Assembly: GCA_965228695.1 (NCBI GenBank)
Contig: CBDDIB010000001.1
Span: 62,001 to 126,000 of the forward strand
DNA from: JAJFJD01 sp965228695
Lineage (GTDB): Bacteria; Pseudomonadota; Alphaproteobacteria; UBA8366
Reading direction: 5' to 3'
DNA: 64,000 nt
The notes below the pieces were generated by a model. The model saw only the letters and a list, made by a program, of their open reading frames with translations, ran no database searches and was not told the origin of the DNA. Of this stretch, positions 15,003 to 23,438 are shown piece after piece (position 1 is the first letter of the stretch; each line of letters begins with the position of its first letter). Made by a program: the position numbers and the translations under genes.

Positions 15003-16538
15003 TTATACAGGGGCGACCTGTTCCAGCGACTCTTTTCGCCGAGGCGGCAGGTTTTCGCGCAGGTCTGCGACCAAATCATCCCGAAGTGGCCGGCGCGCGG
15101 GGTCGTCCCACAAGTTCCGCCATTGCAACGGGTCTTCCGCCAGGTCGTATAGCTCGCCTTCCGTCCCATCGTAGAAGTTGCTCGCTTCGTAGACCGTGCA
15201 TAGGAAACCGTCCCTGTAAACGCTGCGCAGGTAAATCCCCGCGCCGCCGAAGTCGCTGTCCCATTCGGTGATCACGCGTTCGCGGCTGTTATCAGGTTTC
15301 ATCGGCAGCGTCCGGCCCTGCATCGCGGCGGGCGCGTTTACCCCCGCGATTTCGCAGAAGGTCGGTGCGAGATCGACATGCCCGACCGGATCCTGCAGAT
15401 CGGCCGGCGCAATTCCCGCAGATGGCGCGGGGCGCCAGATCAACGGCACCCGCATCAACGCGTCCACGTGGTACGGCCCCTTGAAAAGCATGCCGAAGTC
15501 GCCCTGCATCTCGCCATGGTCGGTGGTGAACACCACGTCCGTGTCGTCGTTCCAGCCGCGCCGTTCGACCGACGCCAGTACCCGGCCGCAGGCTTCGTCG
15601 ATCAACTCGTTTTCCACATGGACAATCGCGTTGACCTCGCGAATCTGATCCTCGGTCAGGTCGCAGGGCCGGAAGCTCGGCGGCACTTCGAAATTGAATT
15701 GCCCGCGCCCCTCGTACCATTCGAGCCAATGCCGCGGTTTCTGCGCTAAGATCTCCGCCGTTTTGTCGCGCGAGCCGGGATAGCCGGCCGGCAGGTCGAG
15801 ATCGCGCCAGTTAACCCGGGACAGTTCCGACTGCGGCGGGTCCCAGGGATGATGCGGATCGGGGAAGCTCAGCCACAGGAACCAGTCGTCGTCGGCGTCG
15901 AGCGAGTCGAGCCAGGCGATCGCCCGGTCGGCGACCCAATCGGTGTGATACTGCTCGCGCGGGATCGGGTTGAACCAGACCTGCGGCGCACCGCAGTCGC
16001 CGCCGCCCCGGCCGCTGACCTGCTTATCGGCGGTCACGTATTCGAAGAATCCGTCGACCGCGTCCGGATGGTTCTCCTTCAGCCATTTCGGATAGTGGTA
16101 CAGGCTGCGCCCCGCGCGCCCGGTATGGGCGGCAAGTTCCATGCGTTCGAACCCGCGGTGAGGGCCGGTCGTGTCCCGCGTAGCCGCCCAATTCTCGAAA
16201 TAGGACCCGTTCGGATCGGACGCCGGTTCGAAATGCGCCTTGCCGATCAGCGCCGTGCGGTACCCGCCGTCCTCGCGCAGCGTCGCCGCCACGTCCGGCC
16301 CGTCGAGCGGCAGCGGAATGCCGTTGGTGATGACGCCATGCGTGCCGACATACTGCCCGGTCAACATGGTCGACCGCGCCGGCATGCAGACCGTGTTCTG
16401 GTTATGCGCCCGGTGATAATTGATCCCCGACGCCGCCAGCCCGTCGATCACCGGCGTCCGCGCGACCGTCCCGCCATTGCAGCCGAGCGCGTCGTAGCGC
16501 TGCTGATCGGTGGTGATGAAAAGAATCTTGCGGCCCAT
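15003..16538 (-). CDS. Sulfatase family hydrolase
   Basis: A 511-residue type I sulfatase. C51-x-P53-x-R55-S56 (CMPARS) is the site converted to formylglycine, and TTDQQR near residue 10 and TTDHGEMQGD provide metal ligands. The substrate could be a sulfate ester of a sugar or choline, or a phosphonate monoester; I cannot tell which. There is no clear signal peptide, so it may be cytoplasmic. It needs a formylglycine-generating enzyme, which is not in the window. It stands alone, downstream of and in the same direction as the UbiB-like gene. Confidence 0.88.
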   Translation of the reverse strand: MGRKILFITTDQQRYDALGCNGGTVARTPVIDGLAASGINYHRAHNQNTVCMPARSTMLTGQYVGTHGVITNGIPLPLDGPDVAATLREDGGYRTALIGKAHFEPASDPNGSYFENWAATRDTTGPHRGFERMELAAHTGRAGRSLYHYPKWLKENHPDAVDGFFEYVTADKQVSGRGGGDCGAPQVWFNPIPREQYHTDWVADRAIAWLDSLDADDDWFLWLSFPDPHHPWDPPQSELSRVNWRDLDLPAGYPGSRDKTAEILAQKPRHWLEWYEGRGQFNFEVPPSFRPCDLTEDQIREVNAIVHVENELIDEACGRVLASVERRGWNDDTDVVFTTDHGEMQGDFGMLFKGPYHVDALMRVPLIWRPAPSAGIAPADLQDPVGHVDLAPTFCEIAGVNAPAAMQGRTLPMKPDNSRERVITEWDSDFGGAGIYLRSVYRDGFLCTVYEASNFYDGTEGELYDLAEDPLQWRNLWDDPARRPLRDDLVADLRENLPPRRKESLEQVAPV

Positions 16539-16583
16539 GCCGTGCCTCCCCGGTTTCTTCTGTCCGGAGTATAGCCGCCCACC

Positions 16584-17930
16584 CTATTCCGGCAACGGCA
16601 CGTTCGCGGCGGTGAGCGCGGCGCTTTGGCGTTCGGCCAGCGCCCTCTCCTCGAAATCGTCGATCAGGTCGTGGAACATCTGATGCCAGTTGATTTCCGC
16701 CTTCAGATGCATGAAGACCGAGCCGAGGCCGATGGCGGCGCGGTCCATGAAGACGAATTCGCGCGGCGGGGCGACGCCGCCCAGCGCCCGCAATTCCCGC
16801 TGGACCCGGCTCGCGACCTGGGCGCCGTAGAGGCCGCTTTCCGATTCCTGGATGCGCGCGACCTCGTCCTTCAGCAACGGCGCGTAGACGAACTCCGCCC
16901 AGATGTTCAACACGTCGATCACTTCCTTGCGCAGGTCGGAAAAGCCCCAGGTCTCGTAGGCATGCACCGCCAGGTCATGATCGCCGTCGCGCAGCGCCCG
17001 GTACAGGTCGATTACGCCCCGCACGAACTTGGGGGGAAATACACGAACGCACCCGAAATCGAGCAGGTTCACCGCATGGTCCGGCCGGATGCTGTAATTA
17101 CCGAGATGCGGATCCCCGTGGATCACCCCGTAGAAGTAGAACGGCACGTACCAGCCGTGGAACATGTTGCGCGCGATCGCGTTGCGGACCTCGGCGTCGG
17201 CCTCCTTGAATTCCATTAACGGGCGGCCGTCGAGCCAGCCCATCGTCAGCAGCCGGTCAGTGCTCAAATCATCGATGCCTTCCGGCACGTGCACGTCCGG
17301 CTGGTCCGCCAGCATCGCCGCGTAGAGCGCCATGTGCCGCCGCTCCAGCCCATAATCGAGTTCCTCGCGCAGGCGGGCCGATATCTCCGCATGGATCTGC
17401 TTTGTCGCAATCGCCTTGTCGCCGCGTTCGTAGACCGAAAAGATCAGCGAAAGCTGGTTGAGATCGGCCTCTACCGCGGAGGCCATGTCCGGGTATTGCA
17501 GCTTGCAGGCCAGCGGGTCGCCGTCCAGCGAGGTGGCCTTGTGCACTTGCCCCAGAGACGCCGCATGGGCCGCCGTCCGGTCGAAAGACGCGAAACGCGA
17601 TCGCCAGTCCGGGCCCAGTTCCGCCGCCATGCGCCGCCGCACGAAGGGCCAGCCCATCGCCGGGGCGTGGGCCTGAAGCTGCTTCAGCTCCTCGACATAT
17701 TCCGCCGGCAGGGCGTCGGGAATCGTCGCCATGAGCTGCGCCACCTTCATCAGCGGCCCTTTCAAGCCGCCCAGCGCCGCCGTCAAATCCTGCGCATGCT
17801 GGCCTTTATCCAGATCGAAACCGAGATAGCGGGCGCCCGCAAGCCGCGCCGCAAGCCCCCCCACCGCCGTGCCGACGCGCGCATATCGCCGCACGCGCCC
17901 CGAGACCGAGTTATCGTCTTCATCCGCCAT
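16584..17930 (-). CDS. ABC1/AarF/UbiB-family protein kinase-like protein
   Basis: A 448-residue COQ8/UbiB-type atypical kinase. Present are the KxGQ-like motif as KVAQ, the Ala-rich loop with AASLGQVHKA, HGDPHLGN for the catalytic loop and DFGCVR for the metal site. Family members support ubiquinone synthesis as ATPases. No transmembrane helix is obvious at the C-terminus, unlike Escherichia coli UbiB. It is divergent from the oxygenase gene with 58 bases between. Confidence 0.88.
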   Translation of the reverse strand: MADEDDNSVSGRVRRYARVGTAVGGLAARLAGARYLGFDLDKGQHAQDLTAALGGLKGPLMKVAQLMATIPDALPAEYVEELKQLQAHAPAMGWPFVRRRMAAELGPDWRSRFASFDRTAAHAASLGQVHKATSLDGDPLACKLQYPDMASAVEADLNQLSLIFSVYERGDKAIATKQIHAEISARLREELDYGLERRHMALYAAMLADQPDVHVPEGIDDLSTDRLLTMGWLDGRPLMEFKEADAEVRNAIARNMFHGWYVPFYFYGVIHGDPHLGNYSIRPDHAVNLLDFGCVRVFPPKFVRGVIDLYRALRDGDHDLAVHAYETWGFSDLRKEVIDVLNIWAEFVYAPLLKDEVARIQESESGLYGAQVASRVQRELRALGGVAPPREFVFMDRAAIGLGSVFMHLKAEINWHQMFHDLIDDFEERALAERQSAALTAANVPLPE

Positions 17931-17988
17931 GGAAGGATAGATAGTCCTCGCGGGACCTATTTGCTACTCTCCGCCGCAAGGAGGTTTG

Positions 17989-18819
17989 ATGGCGGTAACG
18001 CTCAACCCGGGCGGCGACGCCCGGATCAAGATGCTCTACGATCGCGATGCGGGCTATGCGCGGCTTCACACCGTGTGCCAGCAGACCTTTCAGCGTCCGG
18101 CCACCGGCGGCACAAGCCATCTATCCCGGAATGGGATGGAGAAGCTATCCGTCCTGGCGCCGGAAGACTGCGCCGTCCTGCGCAAGATGATCGACCTGGG
18201 CTCGCCCTTCCTCTCCAACCGGCTCTATCTGCGCGCCCTGCTGGAGAAAATCCTGACCGGCGACATCGACAGTCGACTCACCGATTATTTCGGCAGCGAG
18301 TATCTGCCGCTGTGGTGCCGCACCTACCGCAACGATCCGGGCGGCGAACAAGGTGTTTCCTTCCGGTGGCATTGCGACGGCGGTCCGAGCAAGCATCTGA
18401 AGATGCTGCTCTATCTGAACGGCAGCGACGAGCATGGCGGCAACACGCAGTTCCTCAATCGAGATACCACGGCGGCGTTCAAATCCATCGGCTACGTGTT
18501 CTGCGACATCAATGAGCGCGTCGGCGATCTTTCGGCGCTGAGCCGCGACCACGGCATCTCGTATCAACCCCTTCGGGCACGGCTCACCGAGGGCGACGCC
18601 ATCTTGTTCGAACCGGCCAATATCCTGCATAAGGGCATATGGCCGACCAAAGGCCCGCGCTACCTGCTCCAAATCTGCATCGTGCCCAGCCCGGTCCCAT
18701 GGCGCGACGCCTGCAGCCGGTACGCCATCCCGCGCGACAATGCCGACTGGCCGTGCGTGGACAAGAACTGGCCGGCCAAGACGGCGGCGGACGCGCAGCC
18801 CCTAACGTCGGAAGGATAA
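17989..18819 (+). CDS. 2-oxoglutarate/Fe(II)-dependent oxygenase-like protein
   Basis: A 276-residue protein with the facial triad H128, D130 and H214 and the 2-oxoglutarate-binding R224, in contexts FRWHCDGG and ILHKGIWPTKGPRYLLQI. The spacing fits prolyl-4-hydroxylase-like or phytanoyl-like oxygenases. The substrate is unknown. The ATG at 17989 follows AAGGAGG. The next gene, a methyltransferase, begins after five bases, so they form a transcription unit, divergent from the UbiB-like gene. Alternative interpretation as a non-enzymatic cupin is unlikely given the intact triad. Confidence 0.8.
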   Translation: MAVTLNPGGDARIKMLYDRDAGYARLHTVCQQTFQRPATGGTSHLSRNGMEKLSVLAPEDCAVLRKMIDLGSPFLSNRLYLRALLEKILTGDIDSRLTDYFGSEYLPLWCRTYRNDPGGEQGVSFRWHCDGGPSKHLKMLLYLNGSDEHGGNTQFLNRDTTAAFKSIGYVFCDINERVGDLSALSRDHGISYQPLRARLTEGDAILFEPANILHKGIWPTKGPRYLLQICIVPSPVPWRDACSRYAIPRDNADWPCVDKNWPAKTAADAQPLTSEG

Positions 18820-18824
18820 CCGCG

Positions 18825-19649
18825 ATGACCGATAATCCCGCAAGCGGCAAAATCCCCCGCAAACTCAATCTCACCCCGGCGGAATCGAAACAGATCATCG
18901 ATCATATTCAATCGAACCCCGCCGACTTGCTGCAAATCCCCACCGTGCGGGCCATGCTTGCGAAGTCGCGCTTCGAACGGGTGGAGGCCGGGGCGCTCGA
19001 AACCTTGAACGACACCAGCGCCGCCGTGCGGTCCCACGCGATCGAGCACAACATGAACAATCTGCGGAAGATGGAGGCGGTCGAGCGCCCGTCCATTCTG
19101 GTCTACCCGCTGCGCGGGATCGAATATGTCGTGCGCAACGCGGCGACCCTGAAGGTGCTCACCATCGGTCCCCGTACCGAATCCGAGATTTTCTCGCTCA
19201 TCGCCGCCGGCTTCGATCCGAACAACATTACCGGCCTCGACCTGATCACCTACTCGGATTTCGTGCAATTGGGCGACATGCACGCCATGCCGTTCGACGA
19301 CGGCAGTTTCGATGTCGTCGTCATGGGATGGGTCCTGCCCTACAGTTCCGAAAACCAAACTGTCGCCGACGAAGCGGTTCGCGTCGCGAAACCCGGCGGG
19401 ATCATCGCCATCGGCTGCCCGGCGGAAATCCACGGCGAGCCCGGCACCGAGGAAGCCGCGACCGCCGTCGGCGGGGTTCCCGTATCCACACCCGACGGCA
19501 GCAAGACCGTCTCGCGCTTCTTCAATTCGGGTCAGTTGATGCGGCTGTTCGAGGGCAAGATCGACACCGTGTATTTCCGTCAGGACCCGCATCCGGCCAC
19601 CGCCGATCAACGGGCCAACGTGACCGCCGTGTTACGGCTCAATCGTTAG
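18825..19649 (+). CDS. Class I SAM-dependent methyltransferase-like protein
   Basis: A 274-residue protein. The region LTIGPRTESEIFSLI then GLDLITYSDFVQLGDMHAMPFDDGSFDVVVMGWVL resembles a Rossmann methyltransferase with motif I, an acidic residue ending beta-2 and a motif IV, of the methyltransferase type 11 kind. Motif I lacks the full GxGxG, so the activity needs proof. An N-terminal helical region of about 100 residues precedes it. AAGGAT lies before the ATG. It is cotranscribed with the oxygenase. Confidence 0.7.
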   Translation: MTDNPASGKIPRKLNLTPAESKQIIDHIQSNPADLLQIPTVRAMLAKSRFERVEAGALETLNDTSAAVRSHAIEHNMNNLRKMEAVERPSILVYPLRGIEYVVRNAATLKVLTIGPRTESEIFSLIAAGFDPNNITGLDLITYSDFVQLGDMHAMPFDDGSFDVVVMGWVLPYSSENQTVADEAVRVAKPGGIIAIGCPAEIHGEPGTEEAATAVGGVPVSTPDGSKTVSRFFNSGQLMRLFEGKIDTVYFRQDPHPATADQRANVTAVLRLNR

Positions 19650-19655
19650 GCGGCG

Positions 19656-20921
19656 TCACAGCAAGGGGCGCACCGGCGCATAGGGCGCCATATCCAGCCC
19701 CGGATCGCGGCCGGCGACCAAGTCGGCGATAATCCGGCCGGTGGCCGGCGCCATCGTCATCCCCAGATGGCTATGCCCGAAGGCGAAATAGACGGCGTCA
19801 TGCGTGGGCGATTTGCCGATCACCGGCACGTTGTCGGGCGTCGATGGCCGCGGCCCCATCCAGATGCTCTGTTCCTCGATCGACAAGCCGGGCAATGCCG
19901 TTTGCGCCATCGGCAGCAACGAGCGAATGCGGCGGTAATCCGGCGGCGCGTCGACGCTCGCCAACTCGACCAGCGCGGTCATGCGGATTCCGGTCTCATG
20001 TTGCGACAACGAGAATTTTCGTTCCGCCAGTTGAACGTAATTGCCAACCGATTTCTCTGGCGTCGGCAGCATCACGTGATAGCCGCGTTCGGCGTCCAGC
20101 ACGACCTTCGCACCGAGCTGGCGCGCCAGTTTGCCCGACCGCGCCCCGGCGGCGACCACCACAAGGTCGGTCTCGTGCCGGCCGGCGTCGGTGACGACCA
20201 CCGGCGTGCCGTCGGCCTTCACGTCCACGCGCTCGACGCGTTCCTGCAGCAAATTGCCACCGCGGTCGAAGACCGACTTGGCCACGGTCTCGACCAAACG
20301 GCCGGGATTCTTGATATGGCGCGAATCCGGCATCATCACGCCATGACGGAAAAGCGGCGCCAGATTCGGTTCTACATCCCGAATGTCGTCCGGCGTGAGA
20401 ATCTGATAGCGGCAGCCGCATCGGTCCATCATCGACCGCTCGAAGGCGTTCCCCTCGAAAGCCGCATCGGTTTCGAAGACCTTGAGCGTCCCGGCGGAGC
20501 GGATTAGCTCGCCGCAGCCCGTTTCCTGGATAAGGGCGTCATAGGCGCTCAGGACGTGGCGGAATATTTCCATGGTCGCGAGGCAGTTGCGCTCGACCCG
20601 GTCGCGCTTCGAGTTGGCAAGGAAGCCAACCAGCCAGGGCAGCAGCCGCGGCACGTAGCGCCACCGCAAGACCAGCGGGCTGGTCGGGTCCACCAGCATC
20701 TTGGGAATACGCTTGACCAGGCCCGGTTGCGCCGATGGCATTACGCCGCTTTGGCTGATCAGGCCGGCATTCCCGAAGGACGCGCCGGTGCCGGGCTCAT
20801 TCGGATCGACGATCGTGACCGCGTGACCGTCGCGCTGAAGGAAATGGGCGCAACTCGCGCCGACCATCCCGGCGCCGATGATTATCGCCCGTTTCCCCGA
20901 TGGCTCGATGTGATCGCTCAT
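19656..20921 (-). CDS. FAD-dependent D-amino-acid dehydrogenase-like protein (copy 1)
   Basis: A 421-residue DadA-type flavoprotein that would oxidise D-amino acids or similar imino substrates and pass electrons to the respiratory chain. GAGMVGASCAHFLQRDGH is the FAD dinucleotide-binding site, with YHVMLPTPE and a C-terminal GHSHLGMTMAPATGRIIADL. The start at 20921 overlaps the stop of the upstream paralogue as ATGA. The two proteins are similar throughout, for example RIPKMLVDP against RVPKMLLDP, so they are tandem duplicates that have diverged. Confidence 0.88.
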   Translation of the reverse strand: MSDHIEPSGKRAIIIGAGMVGASCAHFLQRDGHAVTIVDPNEPGTGASFGNAGLISQSGVMPSAQPGLVKRIPKMLVDPTSPLVLRWRYVPRLLPWLVGFLANSKRDRVERNCLATMEIFRHVLSAYDALIQETGCGELIRSAGTLKVFETDAAFEGNAFERSMMDRCGCRYQILTPDDIRDVEPNLAPLFRHGVMMPDSRHIKNPGRLVETVAKSVFDRGGNLLQERVERVDVKADGTPVVVTDAGRHETDLVVVAAGARSGKLARQLGAKVVLDAERGYHVMLPTPEKSVGNYVQLAERKFSLSQHETGIRMTALVELASVDAPPDYRRIRSLLPMAQTALPGLSIEEQSIWMGPRPSTPDNVPVIGKSPTHDAVYFAFGHSHLGMTMAPATGRIIADLVAGRDPGLDMAPYAPVRPLL

Positions 20922-22174
20922 CGACCCACCGCATAGCGGGACAGATCGATGCCCGGTTCGCGGCCCGCCACGAGATCGGCGACGACCCGGCCGCTGATCG
21001 GGCCCAGGGTCATGCCGATATGGCCGCCGCCAAAGGCGCAAAACACGTTGTCTTCGCCGGGCGCCGCGCCGAGAATCGGCACCGAGGTGGGCGTCGACGG
21101 CCGGAAGCCGAGCCACGTGCTCTGTTCGGTTTCATCCAGGTTCCGGATGGCACGGGCCGCCCGGCTCACCATCCGGCGCGCGCGCGTATAATCGGGCGGC
21201 GCCTCCGTTCCCGCCAACTCGACCCCCGTGGTCAGCCGCATGCCATGCGCCATCGGCGACAGGAACATCGTGTCCTGGGCGATCAGGATCGGCCGGTTCA
21301 GCCCCGGGTCCGGCTGCGGCAACATGATGTGATACCCGCGCTCGGCGTCGAGCAGGACGCTGTGGCCGATCTGCTTCAGGAACGTGTTCGACCAGGCCCC
21401 GGCGCTGATCACCAGGATATCGAAATCGTGCGCGGCGTCGCCCACGACGAGGCGGCGCGCCGCACCGTCGACGCGTTCGATCCGGTCGACCGGCTGCTTG
21501 ACGATCGTGCCGCCTTTGTCGACGAAGGCCGCATGCAACGCCGTGACCAGATCGCCGGGATGCGAAATCGCGCCATTGCCGGGAATGAAATAGCCGTGCT
21601 TGAAGATCGGTTGCAGACCGGGTTCCATCTGGCGGATTTCGTCTTCCGACAGGATGTCGAATTTCCGCTCGCAGGTGCGCATCAGGTCGATGGTCCACTG
21701 CGCGCTTCGCCACGCGGCATCCGACTCCCATACCGCCATCGACCCGATCTCGCGCACGAACCCATTGGTGCCGGTATCGGACAACATCACGCGATACGCA
21801 TCGTAAGCCTGATCCAAAAGCACCGCTTTCGCCTTGGCGTTCGCCTCGATACGGGCGGGCATGCCGTTGCGGACCAGACTCAACAGCCACGGCGCGATAC
21901 GGGGAAGATAGCGCCACCGCACCGACAGCGGGCCATACGGATCCAGCAACATCTTCGGAACCCGCATGAGAATATCCGGGGTTGCCGTCGGCACCACGCT
22001 TGCGGTGCTGATGACGCCGGAATTGCCCGACGACGTTCCCGTACCCGGATCGCCGGGATCGAAGACGGTGACGTCGTGACCGTCCTTGCGCAAGAAATGA
22101 GCGGTACTGATACCGGTGATGCCGCCGCCGATAACACCGATCCGGCGCGGCGACACGTCTTCCGATGTCGACAT
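20918..22174 (-). CDS. FAD-dependent D-amino-acid dehydrogenase-like protein (copy 2)
   Basis: A 418-residue paralogue of the downstream gene. GGGITGISTAHFLRKDGH is the FAD site, RGYHIMLPQPD lies mid-domain and GGGHIGMTLGPISGRVVADLVAG at the end. I start it at MSTSEDVSPRR (22174); the longer frame to 22255 is basic and out of character. The two paralogues are coupled by an ATGA overlap, and an alpha/beta hydrolase gene precedes them by 26 bases, so the three may form one operon. Amide or ester hydrolysis followed by oxidation is a reasonable but unproven idea. Confidence 0.88.
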   Translation of the reverse strand: MSTSEDVSPRRIGVIGGGITGISTAHFLRKDGHDVTVFDPGDPGTGTSSGNSGVISTASVVPTATPDILMRVPKMLLDPYGPLSVRWRYLPRIAPWLLSLVRNGMPARIEANAKAKAVLLDQAYDAYRVMLSDTGTNGFVREIGSMAVWESDAAWRSAQWTIDLMRTCERKFDILSEDEIRQMEPGLQPIFKHGYFIPGNGAISHPGDLVTALHAAFVDKGGTIVKQPVDRIERVDGAARRLVVGDAAHDFDILVISAGAWSNTFLKQIGHSVLLDAERGYHIMLPQPDPGLNRPILIAQDTMFLSPMAHGMRLTTGVELAGTEAPPDYTRARRMVSRAARAIRNLDETEQSTWLGFRPSTPTSVPILGAAPGEDNVFCAFGGGHIGMTLGPISGRVVADLVAGREPGIDLSRYAVGR

Positions 22175-22200
22175 GTTTCGGCAGGTCCTCCCCGCCGGTA

Positions 22201-23010
22201 CTAAAGCCCGTTTCGGTGCAACCAGTCCAGAACGGATTCCGCGGCACGCGCCCAACCGACATCAAGCATCATCAAATGGCCCAAATCGTCCAGGACATGC
22301 GGTGCCGTCCCGACGCGCCGGGCGGTTGCGCGCACGAAGGCGGATGGAATCAATTCGTCGTCCCACGCGCCGAGGACATGAACCGGAACCGACAGCGGCA
22401 TGTCCATCGCCGGCAGGTCGCCGCCATACATATCCATCATCGCCCGCGTCGACTCCGGCCCCATCTTGGCAAGGAACTCGAGTGCGGTCTGCCGGTGCAT
22501 CTGCGTCGAGAATAATGCGTCCCGCATCACCGAGGGCGACCCCCAATCGCCCCCCATCGCCTGAACCGATCCGATGTTGAACGCTGCGGCCGGGTTCCAG
22601 ACCGCCAGCGACAGCCCCGGTCCGGCCAACCCGTTCGGCGGCACGGACGCCATCAGGACCGCGCCCGCAACCCCTTCTTCGGCGAGGCAATGCTGCACGA
22701 CGAATCCGCCCATCGAATGACCAATCAAAACGGGCGGCTGCTCCAATTGCCGAACGACGGCGGCAACATCGTCCGAATAGTCCTGAATGGACCAGCTATG
22801 GATCGTGTCCCGTCCGTAGCTGCCCCCGTGCCCCCGAAGACTGACCGCATGCGCCGTATAGCCCCGCTCCGCAAACCAGGGCAGGAAATATTCATCCCAG
22901 CACCACGCGCCGGCGAAGGCGCCATGCACGAACAGCAAGGGCGTGGGCGCGGCGCGTCCGACCGGCCGCCGCGTAAGGACTTCCAGTCCGGCTTCGATCG
23001 TGCGCGTCAC
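22201..23010 (-). CDS. Alpha/beta hydrolase
   Basis: A 269-residue single-domain hydrolase. The oxyanion segment is VHGAFAGAWCW, the nucleophile is S99 in GHSMGG, the acid probably lies in GAWDDELIP and the histidine in LGHLMML. The substrate is not identifiable. It is the first gene of a possible operon with the two D-amino-acid dehydrogenase-like genes. The AT-rich region upstream may hold its promoter. Confidence 0.85.
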   Translation of the reverse strand: MTRTIEAGLEVLTRRPVGRAAPTPLLFVHGAFAGAWCWDEYFLPWFAERGYTAHAVSLRGHGGSYGRDTIHSWSIQDYSDDVAAVVRQLEQPPVLIGHSMGGFVVQHCLAEEGVAGAVLMASVPPNGLAGPGLSLAVWNPAAAFNIGSVQAMGGDWGSPSVMRDALFSTQMHRQTALEFLAKMGPESTRAMMDMYGGDLPAMDMPLSVPVHVLGAWDDELIPSAFVRATARRVGTAPHVLDDLGHLMMLDVGWARAAESVLDWLHRNGL

Positions 23011-23438
23011 CGATGCGCCCCGTTGAAATTAATGGCTGCACCCGGCAGAAGGGTTTTCCGTCTGGAGTTTTCGATCATCCGAACCATATTGGGTCAAACC
23101 GGCCCTGTCCGCCGGGCGCGCGCTACATATCGTAGTTTCGCTGGCATCGCCACAGCACTGAACCATAACACACGACTAGAATTTCTTGGATTTTTCCTAT
23201 TATACATTGCAAAAATACACCGAATACAAATAAAGAATAAACATAAAATGATCTCTATATTGACGATTAGAAATTTTCTTCATCACATCTTCAAGTGCTT
23301 CTTTTTTTGATTTAATAGCACTAGAATATTGCGGCTTCGGCATGGCGTCCAAGCCGCGAACAGCCTGACTTGGGTCAGGGAAGGGCGAACGGAAGACGAG
23401 AAGGCCGACCGGGCCAATCGGGAGGATACGGAATCAGC
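23011..23438. other. Gene-poor region with an AT-rich island
   Basis: The region lies between divergent genes. From about 23160 to 23330 it is strikingly AT-rich compared with everything around it. A 47-codon reverse-strand reading frame covers most of the island and is listed separately with low confidence. Otherwise I see no RNA gene or repeat. The last 20 bases hold GGAGGA, the ribosome-binding site of the acyl-CoA synthetase. Confidence 0.6.
23200..23343 (-). CDS. Possible 47-aa small protein in AT-rich island
   Basis: The frame runs from an ATG at 23343 to TAA at 23200. The predicted product has a lysine-rich, probably helical first half (IKSKKEALEDVMKKI) and an aromatic-hydrophobic second half (HFMFILYLYSVYF) that could be a membrane helix. 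Codon use is AT-rich and unlike the host. No ribosome-binding site precedes the first ATG. I do not recognise a family, and it may be chance or a remnant of a transferred gene. Confidence 0.2.
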   Translation of the reverse strand: MPKPQYSSAIKSKKEALEDVMKKISNRQYRDHFMFILYLYSVYFCNV

